A stretch of DNA of 64,000 nt from Marinifilum flexuosum (GCF_003610555.1 NZ_RAPQ01000009.1:434001-498000), one strand, 5' to 3'; positions 42,217 through 51,064 are shown, counted from the first letter of the stretch. The notes: generated by a model not told the origin, from the letters alone. A program made the numbers and translations.

Positions 42217-42609
42217 TTAATTATTAATTGGCACCGGAAGCGTGCCTTCCGGGAAAACCCACATCCAATAAATATTAAAATCGTCTACCATTTCACTCTC
42301 GGCAGGGTAGTACTCAACCGCCACGGCTTCCTCTCCAAATATCTTGTTTTTGATATTCTGCATTTCGGCCCAATGGTTTCGAATTGGAGTATCAGAATGA
42401 TTTTGTACCATGGCACGAATTGCCGTGCCTTTATCGGTTTGGGCATTGTCGTTAATCATTACCGTGTACCAATTGTTTCTAAACGCTCGTGTCATCCACT
42501 CAGGAGCATCCCCCAAGGCTTTTACATCAACCTCGGCAAAGGCTTCCTGTGGATAACGCATTTGGTTTTTTCCTACTTTCTTTCTTAGTCTATCGTGTTT
42601 TCTTGTCAT
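42217..42609 (-). CDS. DUF7694-like phage protein
   Basis: 130 residues. 'MTRAFRNNWYTVMIND', 'HWAEMQNIKNKIFGEEAVAVEYYPAESEMVDDFNIYWMWVFPEG' matches the pattern of a small phage family annotated DUF7694 ('W..Q.IKNE..G.E..AVEV.P..S.LVD'). The function of the family is not known. Early gene. Confidence 0.6.
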   Translation of the reverse strand: MTRKHDRLRKKVGKNQMRYPQEAFAEVDVKALGDAPEWMTRAFRNNWYTVMINDNAQTDKGTAIRAMVQNHSDTPIRNHWAEMQNIKNKIFGEEAVAVEYYPAESEMVDDFNIYWMWVFPEGTLPVPINN

Positions 42610-42610
42610 T

Positions 42611-42961
42611 TTATTTGTTGTTAAGTTTTTTGTATTTAAGAAATAAGGCTTTCATGTCTTTTAGTTTAATATCAGCCTTCTTAACATTTCGTCTAATTCC
42701 TTCCAGTGGGTGTATGAAGTTTACTGGCTCGAAGATGTCATCTAAGCCATACATTTCAACATTTTCAATTCCATCACATGTGTTAGTATCATGAATGCGT
42801 AATCCTACATGAGTATGGCACACCTCAAGTGTCATACAGAACTTTCTATTAAAGTCCTCAAGTGAATCTTCAAACACAAGTCTGGCAAGCTCTGAAACTT
42901 GCCTCTTCAGACCGTTTCTAAGCTCTTTGATTTCTTTTGCTTCTTTTTCAGTTCGTGTCAT
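42611..42961 (-). CDS. Hypothetical phage protein
   Basis: 116 residues. Charged helical N-terminus (EKEAKEIKELRNGLKRQVSE) and a beta-rich middle (FCMTLEVCHTHVGLRIHDT). No recognised domain. One base separates it from the DUF7694 gene, so they are likely co-translated. Confidence 0.5.
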   Translation of the reverse strand: MTRTEKEAKEIKELRNGLKRQVSELARLVFEDSLEDFNRKFCMTLEVCHTHVGLRIHDTNTCDGIENVEMYGLDDIFEPVNFIHPLEGIRRNVKKADIKLKDMKALFLKYKKLNNK

Positions 42962-42990
42962 GCTTTTCTAACTTTTAGAGTTATGAATTT

Positions 42991-43329
42991 TTAAGCCCAG
43001 GATACATCCATACTAACAGCACTTACCCATTTATGTGTTAATTTTTTTTTCGACTCATATTGATTAGACTCTTCTTTATAATGGGAAATGGTAAGCCCTG
43101 AGTACCTTCGAAACCACCTAAAGGCTACACGTGCCTCGTCGAAATTGGTGTTATAATCGTCGCTTATCTTAAAGCGATAGATAAATTCACCTTTGTTTGC
43201 CGTATCCTTAATGTTTTTATTCATTCTTCGAATAAGAGCAAACACATGCTTTTTAAACTTCTTACGATTGTACTTACTAGCAGTACTCTTAAGTTTTTTT
43301 GTATTTGTTAGTTTTAATCTTTTAAACAT
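42991..43329 (-). CDS. Hypothetical phage protein, very basic
   Basis: 112 residues with a lysine-rich N-terminus (KLTNTKKLKSTASKYNRKKF). Likely interacts with nucleic acid or membrane, judged only from charge. No motif recognised. Early region. Confidence 0.45.
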   Translation of the reverse strand: MFKRLKLTNTKKLKSTASKYNRKKFKKHVFALIRRMNKNIKDTANKGEFIYRFKISDDYNTNFDEARVAFRWFRRYSGLTISHYKEESNQYESKKKLTHKWVSAVSMDVSWA

Positions 43330-43350
43330 TTCTTTTAGAGTTGTAATTAA

Positions 43351-43542
43351 TTATCTCAAATCCAGTTCTTTTAAATCTTTTGGGGTGGCTTTTTGCCAAA
43401 GTGTAAAGGATGGTGAAACTGTTGAGTCTATGGTGTCAACATATTCAAACTCCCTTTCGACATACAGTACCAATGAACCCCAAAAGTTTGAGCGAAACTC
43501 GTAATTCCCTGTCAGTTCTAATGCTCGTTTTACTGCTCTCAT
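43351..43542 (-). CDS. Hypothetical phage protein
   Basis: 63 residues, start overlapping the DnaA-like gene by four bases (ATGA), which supports translation. 'LELTGNYEFRSNFWGSLVLYVEREFEYVD' has no assigned family. Confidence 0.45.
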   Translation of the reverse strand: MRAVKRALELTGNYEFRSNFWGSLVLYVEREFEYVDTIDSTVSPSFTLWQKATPKDLKELDLR

Positions 43543-44114
43543 GGTAGGATCTCTTTTTTACAGTTCTGACACATATCCGAATCAGATGTGAACATGATTA
43601 CTTTTGTACTTCCACAATGCGGACACACTTTTTTAAGAGTAATATTGTTCTTGCTGGCGTAATGCTTAAGTTGAATAAATGCAACGTTCATTTCCAAGCA
43701 TTGCCCATACTCATCTTTATAGTTGCACAATTCCAATTGATCAAGACAATCTTGTAAGTTTTCAAAGACTTTTGGTGTTCCTCCATTTCTACCAACCATC
43801 AAAAGCGATAAAGCCTTATTAAACTTTGCAGCAAATTCCTTGTCTGATTCGAATTTATCTTTTACAGCCTTCTTAGAATAAGAAACAATACTAACGTCAC
43901 GTTCTAGCAACCAAGCAATATCCTGATGAGTAAAACCTTTCAGTTTGTTCAAAAGAACCGCCGATACCTGACGAGCATCAGCAACAGGACGGTATTTTGT
44001 GCGGGTGAAAATTGCATTAAAATCAACCTTAAATACGTCAGCAATCACGCGTATAATATATTTACTATCGGTATTGCCTAAAAATTGAAATTCTGTCGGA
44101 AAAGTTCGTTTCAT
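43539..44114 (-). CDS. DnaA domain IV-like protein with C-terminal zinc ribbon
   Basis: 191 residues. Residues about 20-100 (IADVFKVDFNAIFTRTKYRPVADARQVSAVLL...GFTHQDIAWLLERDVSIVSYS) have the helix order of the DnaA DNA-binding domain: start helix, 'R....ADARQV', then a HTH. The last 40 residues hold CPHCGS and CQNC, a zinc ribbon. DnaA-like single domains occur as DNA-binding proteins in phages and could mark the phage or host origin. It lacks an ATPase part. Overlaps its neighbours by four bases on each side. Confidence 0.72.
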   Translation of the reverse strand: MKRTFPTEFQFLGNTDSKYIIRVIADVFKVDFNAIFTRTKYRPVADARQVSAVLLNKLKGFTHQDIAWLLERDVSIVSYSKKAVKDKFESDKEFAAKFNKALSLLMVGRNGGTPKVFENLQDCLDQLELCNYKDEYGQCLEMNVAFIQLKHYASKNNITLKKVCPHCGSTKVIMFTSDSDMCQNCKKEILP

Positions 44115-44521
44115 GCTACTTCTTTTTTAAGTTCAGCCTCACGAACACGCCCACACATAACACAAGCCTCGTAACCTTTTACAACCACAAGTGTCTCGTC
44201 GCATTCGCAATCGTGTAATCTTGGGTTAACATCCTCAATGGTAAGAATTCGCATGCCAATACGCTCAGCAAAATCTCTCTCAATTCTTGCTCCGGGGCTT
44301 TCTTGCCAACCCGGTAACATTAAAATGGCTTGGCAGTCTAACAGATCATTAAGACACTTAATCATAGCTTTGCCCCAATCTTCATCGGGCTTAACGTTTT
44401 CGGTTGGATTTACTGCCTGAAAGGCATCCTTTACTAATATTTGCGCAGCCATAAACTGTGCTCTTACCTTTCCAGTAGGTTGGTTACTTACAGGGCCACT
44501 TAAATAGCATTTTGCTTTCAT
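44111..44521 (-). CDS. DUF4406 protein (nucleoside deoxyribosyltransferase-like) with zinc finger
   Basis: 136 residues. The start KCYLSGPVSN and 'LNDLLDCQAILMLPGWQESPGARIERDFAERIGMRIL' are the DUF4406 signature (Rossmann-like, related to nucleoside 2-deoxyribosyltransferases). The C-terminus adds a C-x-C ... C-x2-C group (HDCECDE...CVMCGR), a probable zinc site. Members occur in many phages; whether they act on nucleotides is not established. Confidence 0.72.
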   Translation of the reverse strand: MKAKCYLSGPVSNQPTGKVRAQFMAAQILVKDAFQAVNPTENVKPDEDWGKAMIKCLNDLLDCQAILMLPGWQESPGARIERDFAERIGMRILTIEDVNPRLHDCECDETLVVVKGYEACVMCGRVREAELKKEVA

Positions 44522-44532
44522 TTAATTGTTGT

Positions 44533-44751
44533 TTAAAGGGTATTTATATAGTATTCGGCAAATCGTTTGTCACCTTTTGTAATGGTGCGAGAGGCAATGG
44601 GTAGTTTATCCTTGCGGAGGTCGTTAATTCGGGCGGCTAATCGCATACACCCGAATTTTTCTAAAGCTGAGAGGGCGGTTAATGTGCCGCCACTCTCTAA
44701 ATATTGCTTAATCTGTTGCGTCTGCGTTGCTTTCCCCATCGTCTTGTTCAT
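44533..44751 (-). CDS. Winged-helix phage regulator
   Basis: 72 residues. 'TQTQQIKQYLESGGTLTALSALEKFGCMRLAARINDLR' is the common small phage winged HTH (a helix-turn-helix then a wing with 'KLPIASRTI'). Start at 44751, or at 44739 to reduce the 44-bp overlap with the upstream DUF3164 gene. Probably DNA-binding; its target is unknown. Confidence 0.7.
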   Translation of the reverse strand: MNKTMGKATQTQQIKQYLESGGTLTALSALEKFGCMRLAARINDLRKDKLPIASRTITKGDKRFAEYYINTL

Positions 44752-45397
44752 TAATGGTTGGAATACTCGGTAAACTCAACTTAATTACCTCGTCTTTCCC
44801 TGTATCTGCGTTTTTGGTGTAAAAGCTCACTGAGTAAGCAATCAACCTCACCTCATGCGATTCTTTAAACAACTGAATGGCTTTAACCCAACGCGGATCA
44901 TTAAAACGATTCTCTTCCTTTATTAACTGATTAATATTTGCAGGGTTAAATTTTCCAGATTTACCACGTTCTAATAGAAGTGTAATCAACTCATAACTAT
45001 CTTTATCACGTTTCTTAACCATGTGCTTAAGAAATTCACGCAATTGTTGTTCAGCAATGTCAGCCCTTTCGTCGTAATCGGCCTGAGTATTGCGGTCGTA
45101 ACTTACTTTGTATTCACCATCGCTAGTGCGTAAGGAAAAACCGCCTTTACTGGTTGAACGAACATCGCCATAAGCTTTTGCTTGTTCGTAAAAAGCATCA
45201 AGCTTTTGAATGCTTTCGCTTTTAAACTCTTTCATCATTTGATGAATGTATAGGGCAGCGCTGCACATCTTTTTCACCAAATCGTCACGATTGCCTTCGT
45301 ACTTTTGCTTGGCTTTTTCAGCATCTTTCTTTTCTTTAGCTTCTCTTCTTTCAAGTTCAGCTTTTAACTCTTCTTTGCTTAATTCTTTTACATCCAT
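44708..45397 (-). CDS. DUF3164 phage protein
   Basis: 229 residues. A charged coiled N-terminus (ELSKEELKAELERREAKEKK) is followed by the DUF3164 core: 'YGDVRSTSKGGFSLRTSDGEYKVSYDRN' and 'LLERGKSGKFNPANINQLIKEENRFNDPRWVKAIQLFKESHEV'. This family is typical of the early region of Mu-like phages. Its function is unknown. Useful mark of a transposable phage. Confidence 0.85.
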   Translation of the reverse strand: MDVKELSKEELKAELERREAKEKKDAEKAKQKYEGNRDDLVKKMCSAALYIHQMMKEFKSESIQKLDAFYEQAKAYGDVRSTSKGGFSLRTSDGEYKVSYDRNTQADYDERADIAEQQLREFLKHMVKKRDKDSYELITLLLERGKSGKFNPANINQLIKEENRFNDPRWVKAIQLFKESHEVRLIAYSVSFYTKNADTGKDEVIKLSLPSIPTINEQDDGESNADATD

Positions 45398-45399
45398 TG

Positions 45400-45627
45400 T
45401 TACTTCTTTTTATTTGGTTTTTGATTCAATTTATTTTGTATTTGATCGGCTACTTTTGCAAGGCCATTAAACTGTTTTGGAGTAATGCCCATTTTCTTAA
45501 GGTCTGCTTTGCATTGCTCAAGATTAACAGAGCCATCTTTATTCTTGGTTGAGGTAGCAACACCTCCGATAATTCCAATCACATTTCTAATGGCTTTTGC
45601 TGTGTCTTTACTAACTGTTAATTGCAT
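45400..45627 (-). CDS. Hypothetical phage protein
   Basis: 75 residues; Gly-rich and slightly basic with 'AIRNVIGIIGGVATSTKNKDG' and a Lys-rich end. Overlaps the upstream gene by ten bases and ends 2 bp before DUF3164. No family recognised. Confidence 0.5.
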   Translation of the reverse strand: MQLTVSKDTAKAIRNVIGIIGGVATSTKNKDGSVNLEQCKADLKKMGITPKQFNGLAKVADQIQNKLNQKPNKKK

Positions 45628-45920
45628 AGGTGCTTGTTTTTGATTTGCTTAAATGTTCTTTCGATAACTCGCTTGGTTTCGAGGCTTTCAGGAGCAATCA
45701 TTTTCTTTATTTTGGCCTCGGTTACTTTCTCGAATAATTCAGAGGCTTTTACATATTTGCCATCAATCACAACAGCATCCTCGTCAACTTTTACCCATTC
45801 GTCCCGGTTGTGATATCCTTTTTCAAATCGTCCGAACTCTCGAGTGACTACTTGAAATCCATTATCCCGGAAGAACTTTTTTATCTCGTCGGGCGTAAAA
45901 AATACTTTTAGTATCATCAT
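45618..45920 (-). CDS. Hypothetical phage protein
   Basis: 100 residues starting MMILKVFFTPDEIKKFFRDN. The pattern 'F.PDE...FF..NGF...YHNRDEWV..DEDAVVIDGKYVKASELFEKVTEAKIKKMI' looks evolutionarily constrained (a small alpha/beta protein). It overlaps the upstream gene by 59 bp. No function known. Confidence 0.55.
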   Translation of the reverse strand: MMILKVFFTPDEIKKFFRDNGFQVVTREFGRFEKGYHNRDEWVKVDEDAVVIDGKYVKASELFEKVTEAKIKKMIAPESLETKRVIERTFKQIKNKHLCN

Positions 45921-46317
45921 TCTTTGTTGTTTGTTTATTGGTTAGTATTGTTAGTGCATCTTCAACCAAATCCATGGTGATAACATGGTTATCCATTACA
46001 AAATCTACTTCGGTTTGGCTTGGTATTTTTTTAGCGCCTTCCTGTAAAATGGTGTAGGCTTCCATGCTGTGCTTAGGCAATCGCAAAAACTTACGATCTA
46101 CCACTTGCCACTCGCGTCGCCACCAGTTCCACCAAATTTTAGAGTGTCGAAATACATTGGTAAACTTTTGCGCTTGCTCCTCAATGCATCCGCTATCCTG
46201 TATCATTTGTTGTGTGCGCTTAGCCAAATAGGCACATCCATACTCGTACATCATTTCGTTATAAGTGTCGGAGCTAATGCCTAGTGCCTTGCAAATTTTG
46301 TTTTCGGTTGATGCCAT
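45862..46317 (-). CDS. Hypothetical phage protein
   Basis: 151 residues: 'CKALGISSDTYNEMMYEYGCAYL' and 'FRHSKIWWNWWRREWQVVDRKFLRL', unusual for several Trp in a row with Arg. The start overlaps the GemA stop (TAATG). Role unknown; belongs to the early run. Confidence 0.55.
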   Translation of the reverse strand: MASTENKICKALGISSDTYNEMMYEYGCAYLAKRTQQMIQDSGCIEEQAQKFTNVFRHSKIWWNWWRREWQVVDRKFLRLPKHSMEAYTILQEGAKKIPSQTEVDFVMDNHVITMDLVEDALTILTNKQTTKNDDTKSIFYARRDKKVLPG

Positions 46318-46748
46318 TAGTTACAGAGTATTAGAGTATTTAAAATTTCTTCTTTAGCTTCATTCGATGCTGCATTTACCTGTTGTTTGTTTCTAAACTC
46401 GTAGTAAATAGCTCTCAATTTCGATAGAGGGATTTGATTAAAACTTTTGGTTCCCGCAGCTCTACAAGCAATCGACTTAATGGTATTGATATCATGCTCG
46501 ATTGAACACTTTCTAAGCCACCCGCCAATCGATGCAATTACTCGCTTTCTTTGTCGATCACCTTCAGGATTGGCTTGCTTTTCCAAAATGCGAATGATGT
46601 ATTTCAACTGCGATTCGCTTAAATCGGCAGAGCTTTCAACATCAAAACTTGAGAGTAAAGCGGTCTTTTCTTCGCCGCTCATACCTGCCTTTGCACATGT
46701 GCTGTGAAACTTTCTTAATAATTGCTTTTTTAATGTATCAGTACTCAT
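46317..46748 (-). CDS. gemA: GemA/Mu gp16-like regulator (DUF1018)
   Basis: 143 residues. The core 'DLSESQLKYIIRILEKQANPEGDRQRKRVIASIGGWLRKCSIEHDINTIKSIACRAAGTKSFNQIPLSKLRAIYYEF' is typical of the GemA/DUF1018 family: basic helices around a conserved Trp. In Mu, GemA alters host gene expression by affecting DNA topology. It sits between the RecA-like ATPase and small early genes, as in other Mu-like phages. Confidence 0.85.
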   Translation of the reverse strand: MSTDTLKKQLLRKFHSTCAKAGMSGEEKTALLSSFDVESSADLSESQLKYIIRILEKQANPEGDRQRKRVIASIGGWLRKCSIEHDINTIKSIACRAAGTKSFNQIPLSKLRAIYYEFRNKQQVNAASNEAKEEILNTLILCN

Positions 46749-46755
46749 GACTTGT

Positions 46756-47391
46756 TTATTGTAAATGATAATCAGCTGCGCCCTCTTCCCAAATCACGTA
46801 AGGCTCGCCACCGCCGTAACGGCTAATCGGGAATGCCTTGTATCCTTCAACTCGTATTTTCACGAAAGCGTCGAACTTAACCGAAACGGCAACCCTTGAA
46901 GCGGGTTTTTTACCGTCCGCATGAGAGATGTAAACGAATAGTTTCTTTGGAAACATCGATCTTAAATCAAGTGTGTCCTGGTATTTCATTCCTGTATATT
47001 GAAGCGAATCAATAATTACCACATCAGGACTTTTTCTTTTCTGTAATCGTTCAATCAGTTGATCTATTGGCTCGGCATCAAGTAGTATTACTCTTCGCTT
47101 TACTTCCTCCATTCCTGTTCTCATAAAGGCGTTTTTCATACTCAGCGATGCGCCTTCCTCTAATGAATCGTAAGCCACTTTTTTACCTAGTGTCGCAAAA
47201 TATTTTGTCAGCTGTAGTGCAAAACTGGTTTTTCCATTTCCCGATTCTCCCCACACAATCCAAGCGCCAGTTAATTCGGGTTCTCCAACAAATGCTTTCC
47301 ACGCACCATCAAATGGCAAAGTGTTGTATTTCTTGGTGTATATCTCAGATACAGTTACAGCTCGTTTTCTTTTTAGGGTCGTAGTAGTCAT
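46756..47391 (-). CDS. RecA-like AAA ATPase
   Basis: 211 residues. P-loop GESGNGKTSFA at about residues 48-58, Walker B VVIIDSLQYTG at about 124-134, and 'RVAVSVKFDAFVKIRV' strand later, all in the order of a RecA/RadA-type motor. It could load on phage DNA or help replicative transposition. Overlaps the ASCH-like gene upstream by one base. Confidence 0.78.
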   Translation of the reverse strand: MTTTTLKRKRAVTVSEIYTKKYNTLPFDGAWKAFVGEPELTGAWIVWGESGNGKTSFALQLTKYFATLGKKVAYDSLEEGASLSMKNAFMRTGMEEVKRRVILLDAEPIDQLIERLQKRKSPDVVIIDSLQYTGMKYQDTLDLRSMFPKKLFVYISHADGKKPASRVAVSVKFDAFVKIRVEGYKAFPISRYGGGEPYVIWEEGAADYHLQ

Positions 47392-47897
47392 TAGTATTTT
47401 AGGTTCGTCCAGTGAATTAATTTTCCTTTAAATCCTTCCATAAAATATTGGTCGAACTGAGCCAAGTATGAAAAACCATCATTCCAAGCAAGTTCATACA
47501 TTTCATTTCGGCTAAGTCGTCTACCATCTATAATCACAATCAAATCGTTGACATATTCAGTAGGGTAAATGATTTCGATATCCTGAACCGAAACACAAGT
47601 CATTACCGGGGCAAACTGTAGGTAGTTCTTAGTTCGGTTATTGATTACGAAATGGATTTTATTGCCGGGCTTCCACCTGTTTTTGGCATCAACACGAATG
47701 GTGTGTATTTTTGGTCTAAATTGTTCAACCATTTCAGGTATCATCCAGTCACCGTTTTCAACCTCAGGAGCAATCATTTCCGCCAATCGTTCTAAAGTTG
47801 AGTCAGGCAAATCCTCACAACCAGTACAAGCAAGAATCTTTTCTACAAAATAGGTGGGAGTTCCACTTGGAAACTTTGTCATAAATGGTAGTATCAT
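47391..47897 (-). CDS. ASCH/PUA-like phage protein
   Basis: 168 residues. 'KIHTIRVDAKNRWKPGNKIHFVINNRTKNYLQF' fits the ASCH-type PUA fold ('KIHTIR.D...RWK.G..IHF....RT...F'), which often binds RNA. The Cys pair near residue 24-27 (CTGCED) may be structural. It overlaps both neighbours by a few bases. Confidence 0.6.
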   Translation of the reverse strand: MILPFMTKFPSGTPTYFVEKILACTGCEDLPDSTLERLAEMIAPEVENGDWMIPEMVEQFRPKIHTIRVDAKNRWKPGNKIHFVINNRTKNYLQFAPVMTCVSVQDIEIIYPTEYVNDLIVIIDGRRLSRNEMYELAWNDGFSYLAQFDQYFMEGFKGKLIHWTNLKY

Positions 47898-48121
47898 GCC
47901 TCAACCTCCTCAATTTTTATGGTTTCATAACTAAGCATTAAGGGATTTCCTGTTTTGGAAACAAACTCTAGCTTTTGCCCTACTACTACTGTCTCTAAAT
48001 AAACGAAGCTTCCGCACCAAACGCTTTTTTGAAATGGGCCACAATCTACAACTGCGCCTTGAGCTGTTATTTTCCACCAAAGGAAATCTTGCCCTTTATC
48101 TTCAAAGTGTACCTTAATCAT
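47894..48121 (-). CDS. Hypothetical phage protein
   Basis: 75 residues, beta-rich with aromatic pairs (DFLWWKITAQGAVVDCGPFQ, WCGSFVYLETVV). Four-base overlaps with both neighbours support translation. No family recognised. Confidence 0.55.
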   Translation of the reverse strand: MIKVHFEDKGQDFLWWKITAQGAVVDCGPFQKSVWCGSFVYLETVVVGQKLEFVSKTGNPLMLSYETIKIEEVEA

Positions 48122-49020
48122 GCCTGTGCCTCCTGTGCTTTACGTTTCTGAATTTCTGTGTAAATTCGGCGAAGAGAGCCGCCAGTTTGTGCGTAAATTT
48201 CTTGCGTGTTATTAAGACCATTAGCCTTGGCAATCATTTGCACCTGTTGGCGAATAAACTTTTTCTTTTCCTCGCCACCATCAGGAGTAACCTTTTGCAG
48301 CTTAATGCGTCCGTCTTTCTCAAACTTGCCACCGTAACGGCTAAAAATCTCAACGTATCCGACCTTTTTGCGGCCCATATTACGCTCAATTTTGTCCTTC
48401 AAACCATCGGCTCCCATCATGTACCAACCGCAACGGCGTTCGGTAGCATTCCAAAGTGCTTTAAGCTCCAACCATGCACCATAGTCTAAATCGCCAGCCT
48501 CGTCAAGAATAATAATCGGGTAAGAAATAGAGCACAGATAGTAAACAACATCTTCGTATATGTCCTGATATCTACCAGTATGAGTTAATCCCAATTCTTT
48601 CGCAATATGTCGCACAAGCTTTTGCTTGGTTTTAACCTGCGAACAATCCACATAAACCGCATTTTTAGCAGTTTTTACAAAGCATTTTGCTGCGTAAGTT
48701 TTACCTATATCAGCATCATCGCAAAGCATCCCGCTTAACGAGAACTGTTGGCAAGTAGAAAGCTGACCTGTTATGTATTTAAATACAGGAGTGGCAGCCG
48801 TTATCATTTCGGTGGTGTTACCGATATGAACATCTAAACGGCGTGCAATGGTTAACCATTTAGGATCGGATAAAACACCATTTAATTCGCCATTAAATAC
48901 ACGGCTAAGTTGTGCCGATGCAATTCCAATAGACGTTGCAAACTTGGCATTAGATGAGTAATTCTTACGAGCGGCGTGCATCGCCTCAATAATTCTTTTC
49001 TTAACTTCTGTTGTAATCAT
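48118..49020 (-). CDS. MuB-like AAA+ target-selection ATPase
   Basis: 300 residues. The N-terminal 65 residues hold a HTH (FATSIGIASAQLSRVFNGEL), as in MuB. The ATPase part has a P-loop-like DDADIGKT (101-108) and Walker B YPIIILDEAGDLD near 165. In Mu, MuB binds target DNA, stimulates the transposase and gives target immunity. It follows the transposase gene by 19 bp. The first Gly of the P-loop is replaced by Asp. Confidence 0.9.
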   Translation of the reverse strand: MITTEVKKRIIEAMHAARKNYSSNAKFATSIGIASAQLSRVFNGELNGVLSDPKWLTIARRLDVHIGNTTEMITAATPVFKYITGQLSTCQQFSLSGMLCDDADIGKTYAAKCFVKTAKNAVYVDCSQVKTKQKLVRHIAKELGLTHTGRYQDIYEDVVYYLCSISYPIIILDEAGDLDYGAWLELKALWNATERRCGWYMMGADGLKDKIERNMGRKKVGYVEIFSRYGGKFEKDGRIKLQKVTPDGGEEKKKFIRQQVQMIAKANGLNNTQEIYAQTGGSLRRIYTEIQKRKAQEAQA

Positions 49021-49039
49021 GATATATGTGTGTTAATTA

Positions 49040-51064
49040 TTATAAATCTCCTATCGCATCACGCGTATAGAATTCTTCGCTATAATCATTTTCAAATTCT
49101 TCCTCTATATCGTCGAAGTCATTCAAGTCGGGAGTAATCGCTACAGTTTCAATTTTCTCCTCGGCATATTCTTCGTTGTTCTCAATTATCTCAACCTTAG
49201 CAAGTGATTTCTTGCCACCTTTGGTCATTGCATCAAATTCCGATACATATTTCGATTGCTGTTGATAAGCTTCTAAATCTTTGTGGGTCTGTTCGGCAGT
49301 TGCTTCGTTGTATCGCTGTATCTTATTACATTGTGCGATAAACTCACCATCTTGGTAAATGTAAACCTCACCAATCGTCTGATCTTGATTAGGGATGTAG
49401 TAGGCAACTACATTGTAATTGTTAGGTTCTAGCAAGTTTAAAGTCTCAACGCTTGGTAATTGGTAAAACTCATATTGCACCTGTACATATTGATTACGAC
49501 GTACACTTGTTTTCACCTTTTCGCCAATTGCTTTTGCAAGTACTGGCTTGTCAATATTCGCCAAATCAGGATTAAGATTTTCCTGCATTACTTGCATGCG
49601 GGTTTTACCCGGATATAACTTTTGCTTAGGGTGCAAATCGTTGTTGTATTTCTCTATTGTAAATAGATCGTCGGCAACAACCTCGTCAAACGATTTGTGC
49701 TTGGTTTTGTAGTTGTTGTTTTCCGCATCAAATATCTTTTCTTGTGGTGGTCGGTTGGCCTCTAATTTCGAGTAAAAACGGCCTATTCCTTCCTGATATT
49801 TCTTTTCATACCCGTACTTCTTGGCGCGGTTAAAATGCTCAGCTCTTTTTTCTTGCGAGTTACCAGGATTACACCAACGTACAAATGGGAATAAAACGCC
49901 CGCTTTCATAAAGTCATCTTTGTACTGATTTACCAAGTGGTGCTCAACCTCAACTTCCATAGGCATGCCAAAACCCCAGTTATAAATATTGCGGAACATG
50001 TCTCGCATACAGTCAATAAATAAGCTCTTATCTTTCAATCGGCTGTAACTTGCACCAACTACACAACCACTGGCAACATCGTAAGCATAGTAAGCTTTCA
50101 CACGTGTACCGTCCGATAATTTGTGCGGTATGTCGCGGTCATCCATTGATATCTTACTCAATGAGTAAACAGGAGCGGTACGGTGGTGGTGAGGGCGGTG
50201 CATATTATTATAAGCGTGGCTGTCATTTCTTGCCATGTCAACAATTGCACGGTTTTTCGGATTGTTCAGGTAATTCCATATAGTAGAATCACTCACAAAT
50301 ACAGGAACACCATTCTTATCTACAAATGCATCGCGATCAAACACCTCACCACTTTGCATATCAACCACATCAATTGCACCACCTAAAAATTGTAAGTACA
50401 AATCATGAACACTTTTCGAGTATGGTTTATTTGGTAATGTATAAAGCGATAAAATCAAGCGCTCCATATCTGCCGAAACCTTACGGCTATTGTCGTTGCA
50501 GTAGTTCTTATGCACAAGGGCCATATATCCCTCGTCTTTGTATTTCTTCAAACGGTCTTTTAGTCGTCGGCTGTTTGCCGGAAGAGTGTGGGGGTATTCG
50601 TCTTTTAGGCTCTCAACCACCTGAGCCATTTTATCCCAAACACCCCTTGCACTTCCACCTAAAGCTCTACGCTTTGCAACCTTATCACTATCGAACCTTA
50701 TTAACGCATTTAATATGTTGGCATTTGTACAATATTCTTGTATTGCTTTTTCGGGTAAGCTTCGCCCATCCTCCAATCGGTACGAACTATAAAACTCAAG
50801 GGCCTCAGCATCGGGCGAAATCATTGCCTTAAATTGTGAGTGCTTCGTAGTTTTATGAGGATCGCCAACCTTGGCAATTATTACCTTTTTAAAACGCTCG
50901 GGAATACTATCAAAGGCAATAAGTCCGGGTGTACCTTTACAAGCACGGCGCTCAGACTTTAACCAACCGCGTTTTTTAAGAGCCTTGTAATTACTTTCAG
51001 TTACAATGCCCTCGCTAATCAGCCAGCCAGATTCAACACATAGTATGTTATTATAGTATTCCAC
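49040..51064 (-). CDS. MuA-type DDE transposase
   Basis: 674 residues from a GTG at 51064. The N-terminal region (5-65, WLISEGIVTESNYKALKKRGWLKS) is the MuA-type HTH that binds the ends and enhancer. The catalytic core starts near residue 300: first Asp in SMDDRD (308), then 'VEVEHHL' at the second position (Glu374) and the third acidic residue in KRAEHFNR (Glu409). The C-terminal beta-barrel (about 480-590) and a flexible acidic tail that may contact MuB follow. It carries out strand transfer and replicative transposition of the prophage. Confidence 0.93.
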   Translation of the reverse strand: MEYYNNILCVESGWLISEGIVTESNYKALKKRGWLKSERRACKGTPGLIAFDSIPERFKKVIIAKVGDPHKTTKHSQFKAMISPDAEALEFYSSYRLEDGRSLPEKAIQEYCTNANILNALIRFDSDKVAKRRALGGSARGVWDKMAQVVESLKDEYPHTLPANSRRLKDRLKKYKDEGYMALVHKNYCNDNSRKVSADMERLILSLYTLPNKPYSKSVHDLYLQFLGGAIDVVDMQSGEVFDRDAFVDKNGVPVFVSDSTIWNYLNNPKNRAIVDMARNDSHAYNNMHRPHHHRTAPVYSLSKISMDDRDIPHKLSDGTRVKAYYAYDVASGCVVGASYSRLKDKSLFIDCMRDMFRNIYNWGFGMPMEVEVEHHLVNQYKDDFMKAGVLFPFVRWCNPGNSQEKRAEHFNRAKKYGYEKKYQEGIGRFYSKLEANRPPQEKIFDAENNNYKTKHKSFDEVVADDLFTIEKYNNDLHPKQKLYPGKTRMQVMQENLNPDLANIDKPVLAKAIGEKVKTSVRRNQYVQVQYEFYQLPSVETLNLLEPNNYNVVAYYIPNQDQTIGEVYIYQDGEFIAQCNKIQRYNEATAEQTHKDLEAYQQQSKYVSEFDAMTKGGKKSLAKVEIIENNEEYAEEKIETVAITPDLNDFDDIEEEFENDYSEEFYTRDAIGDL

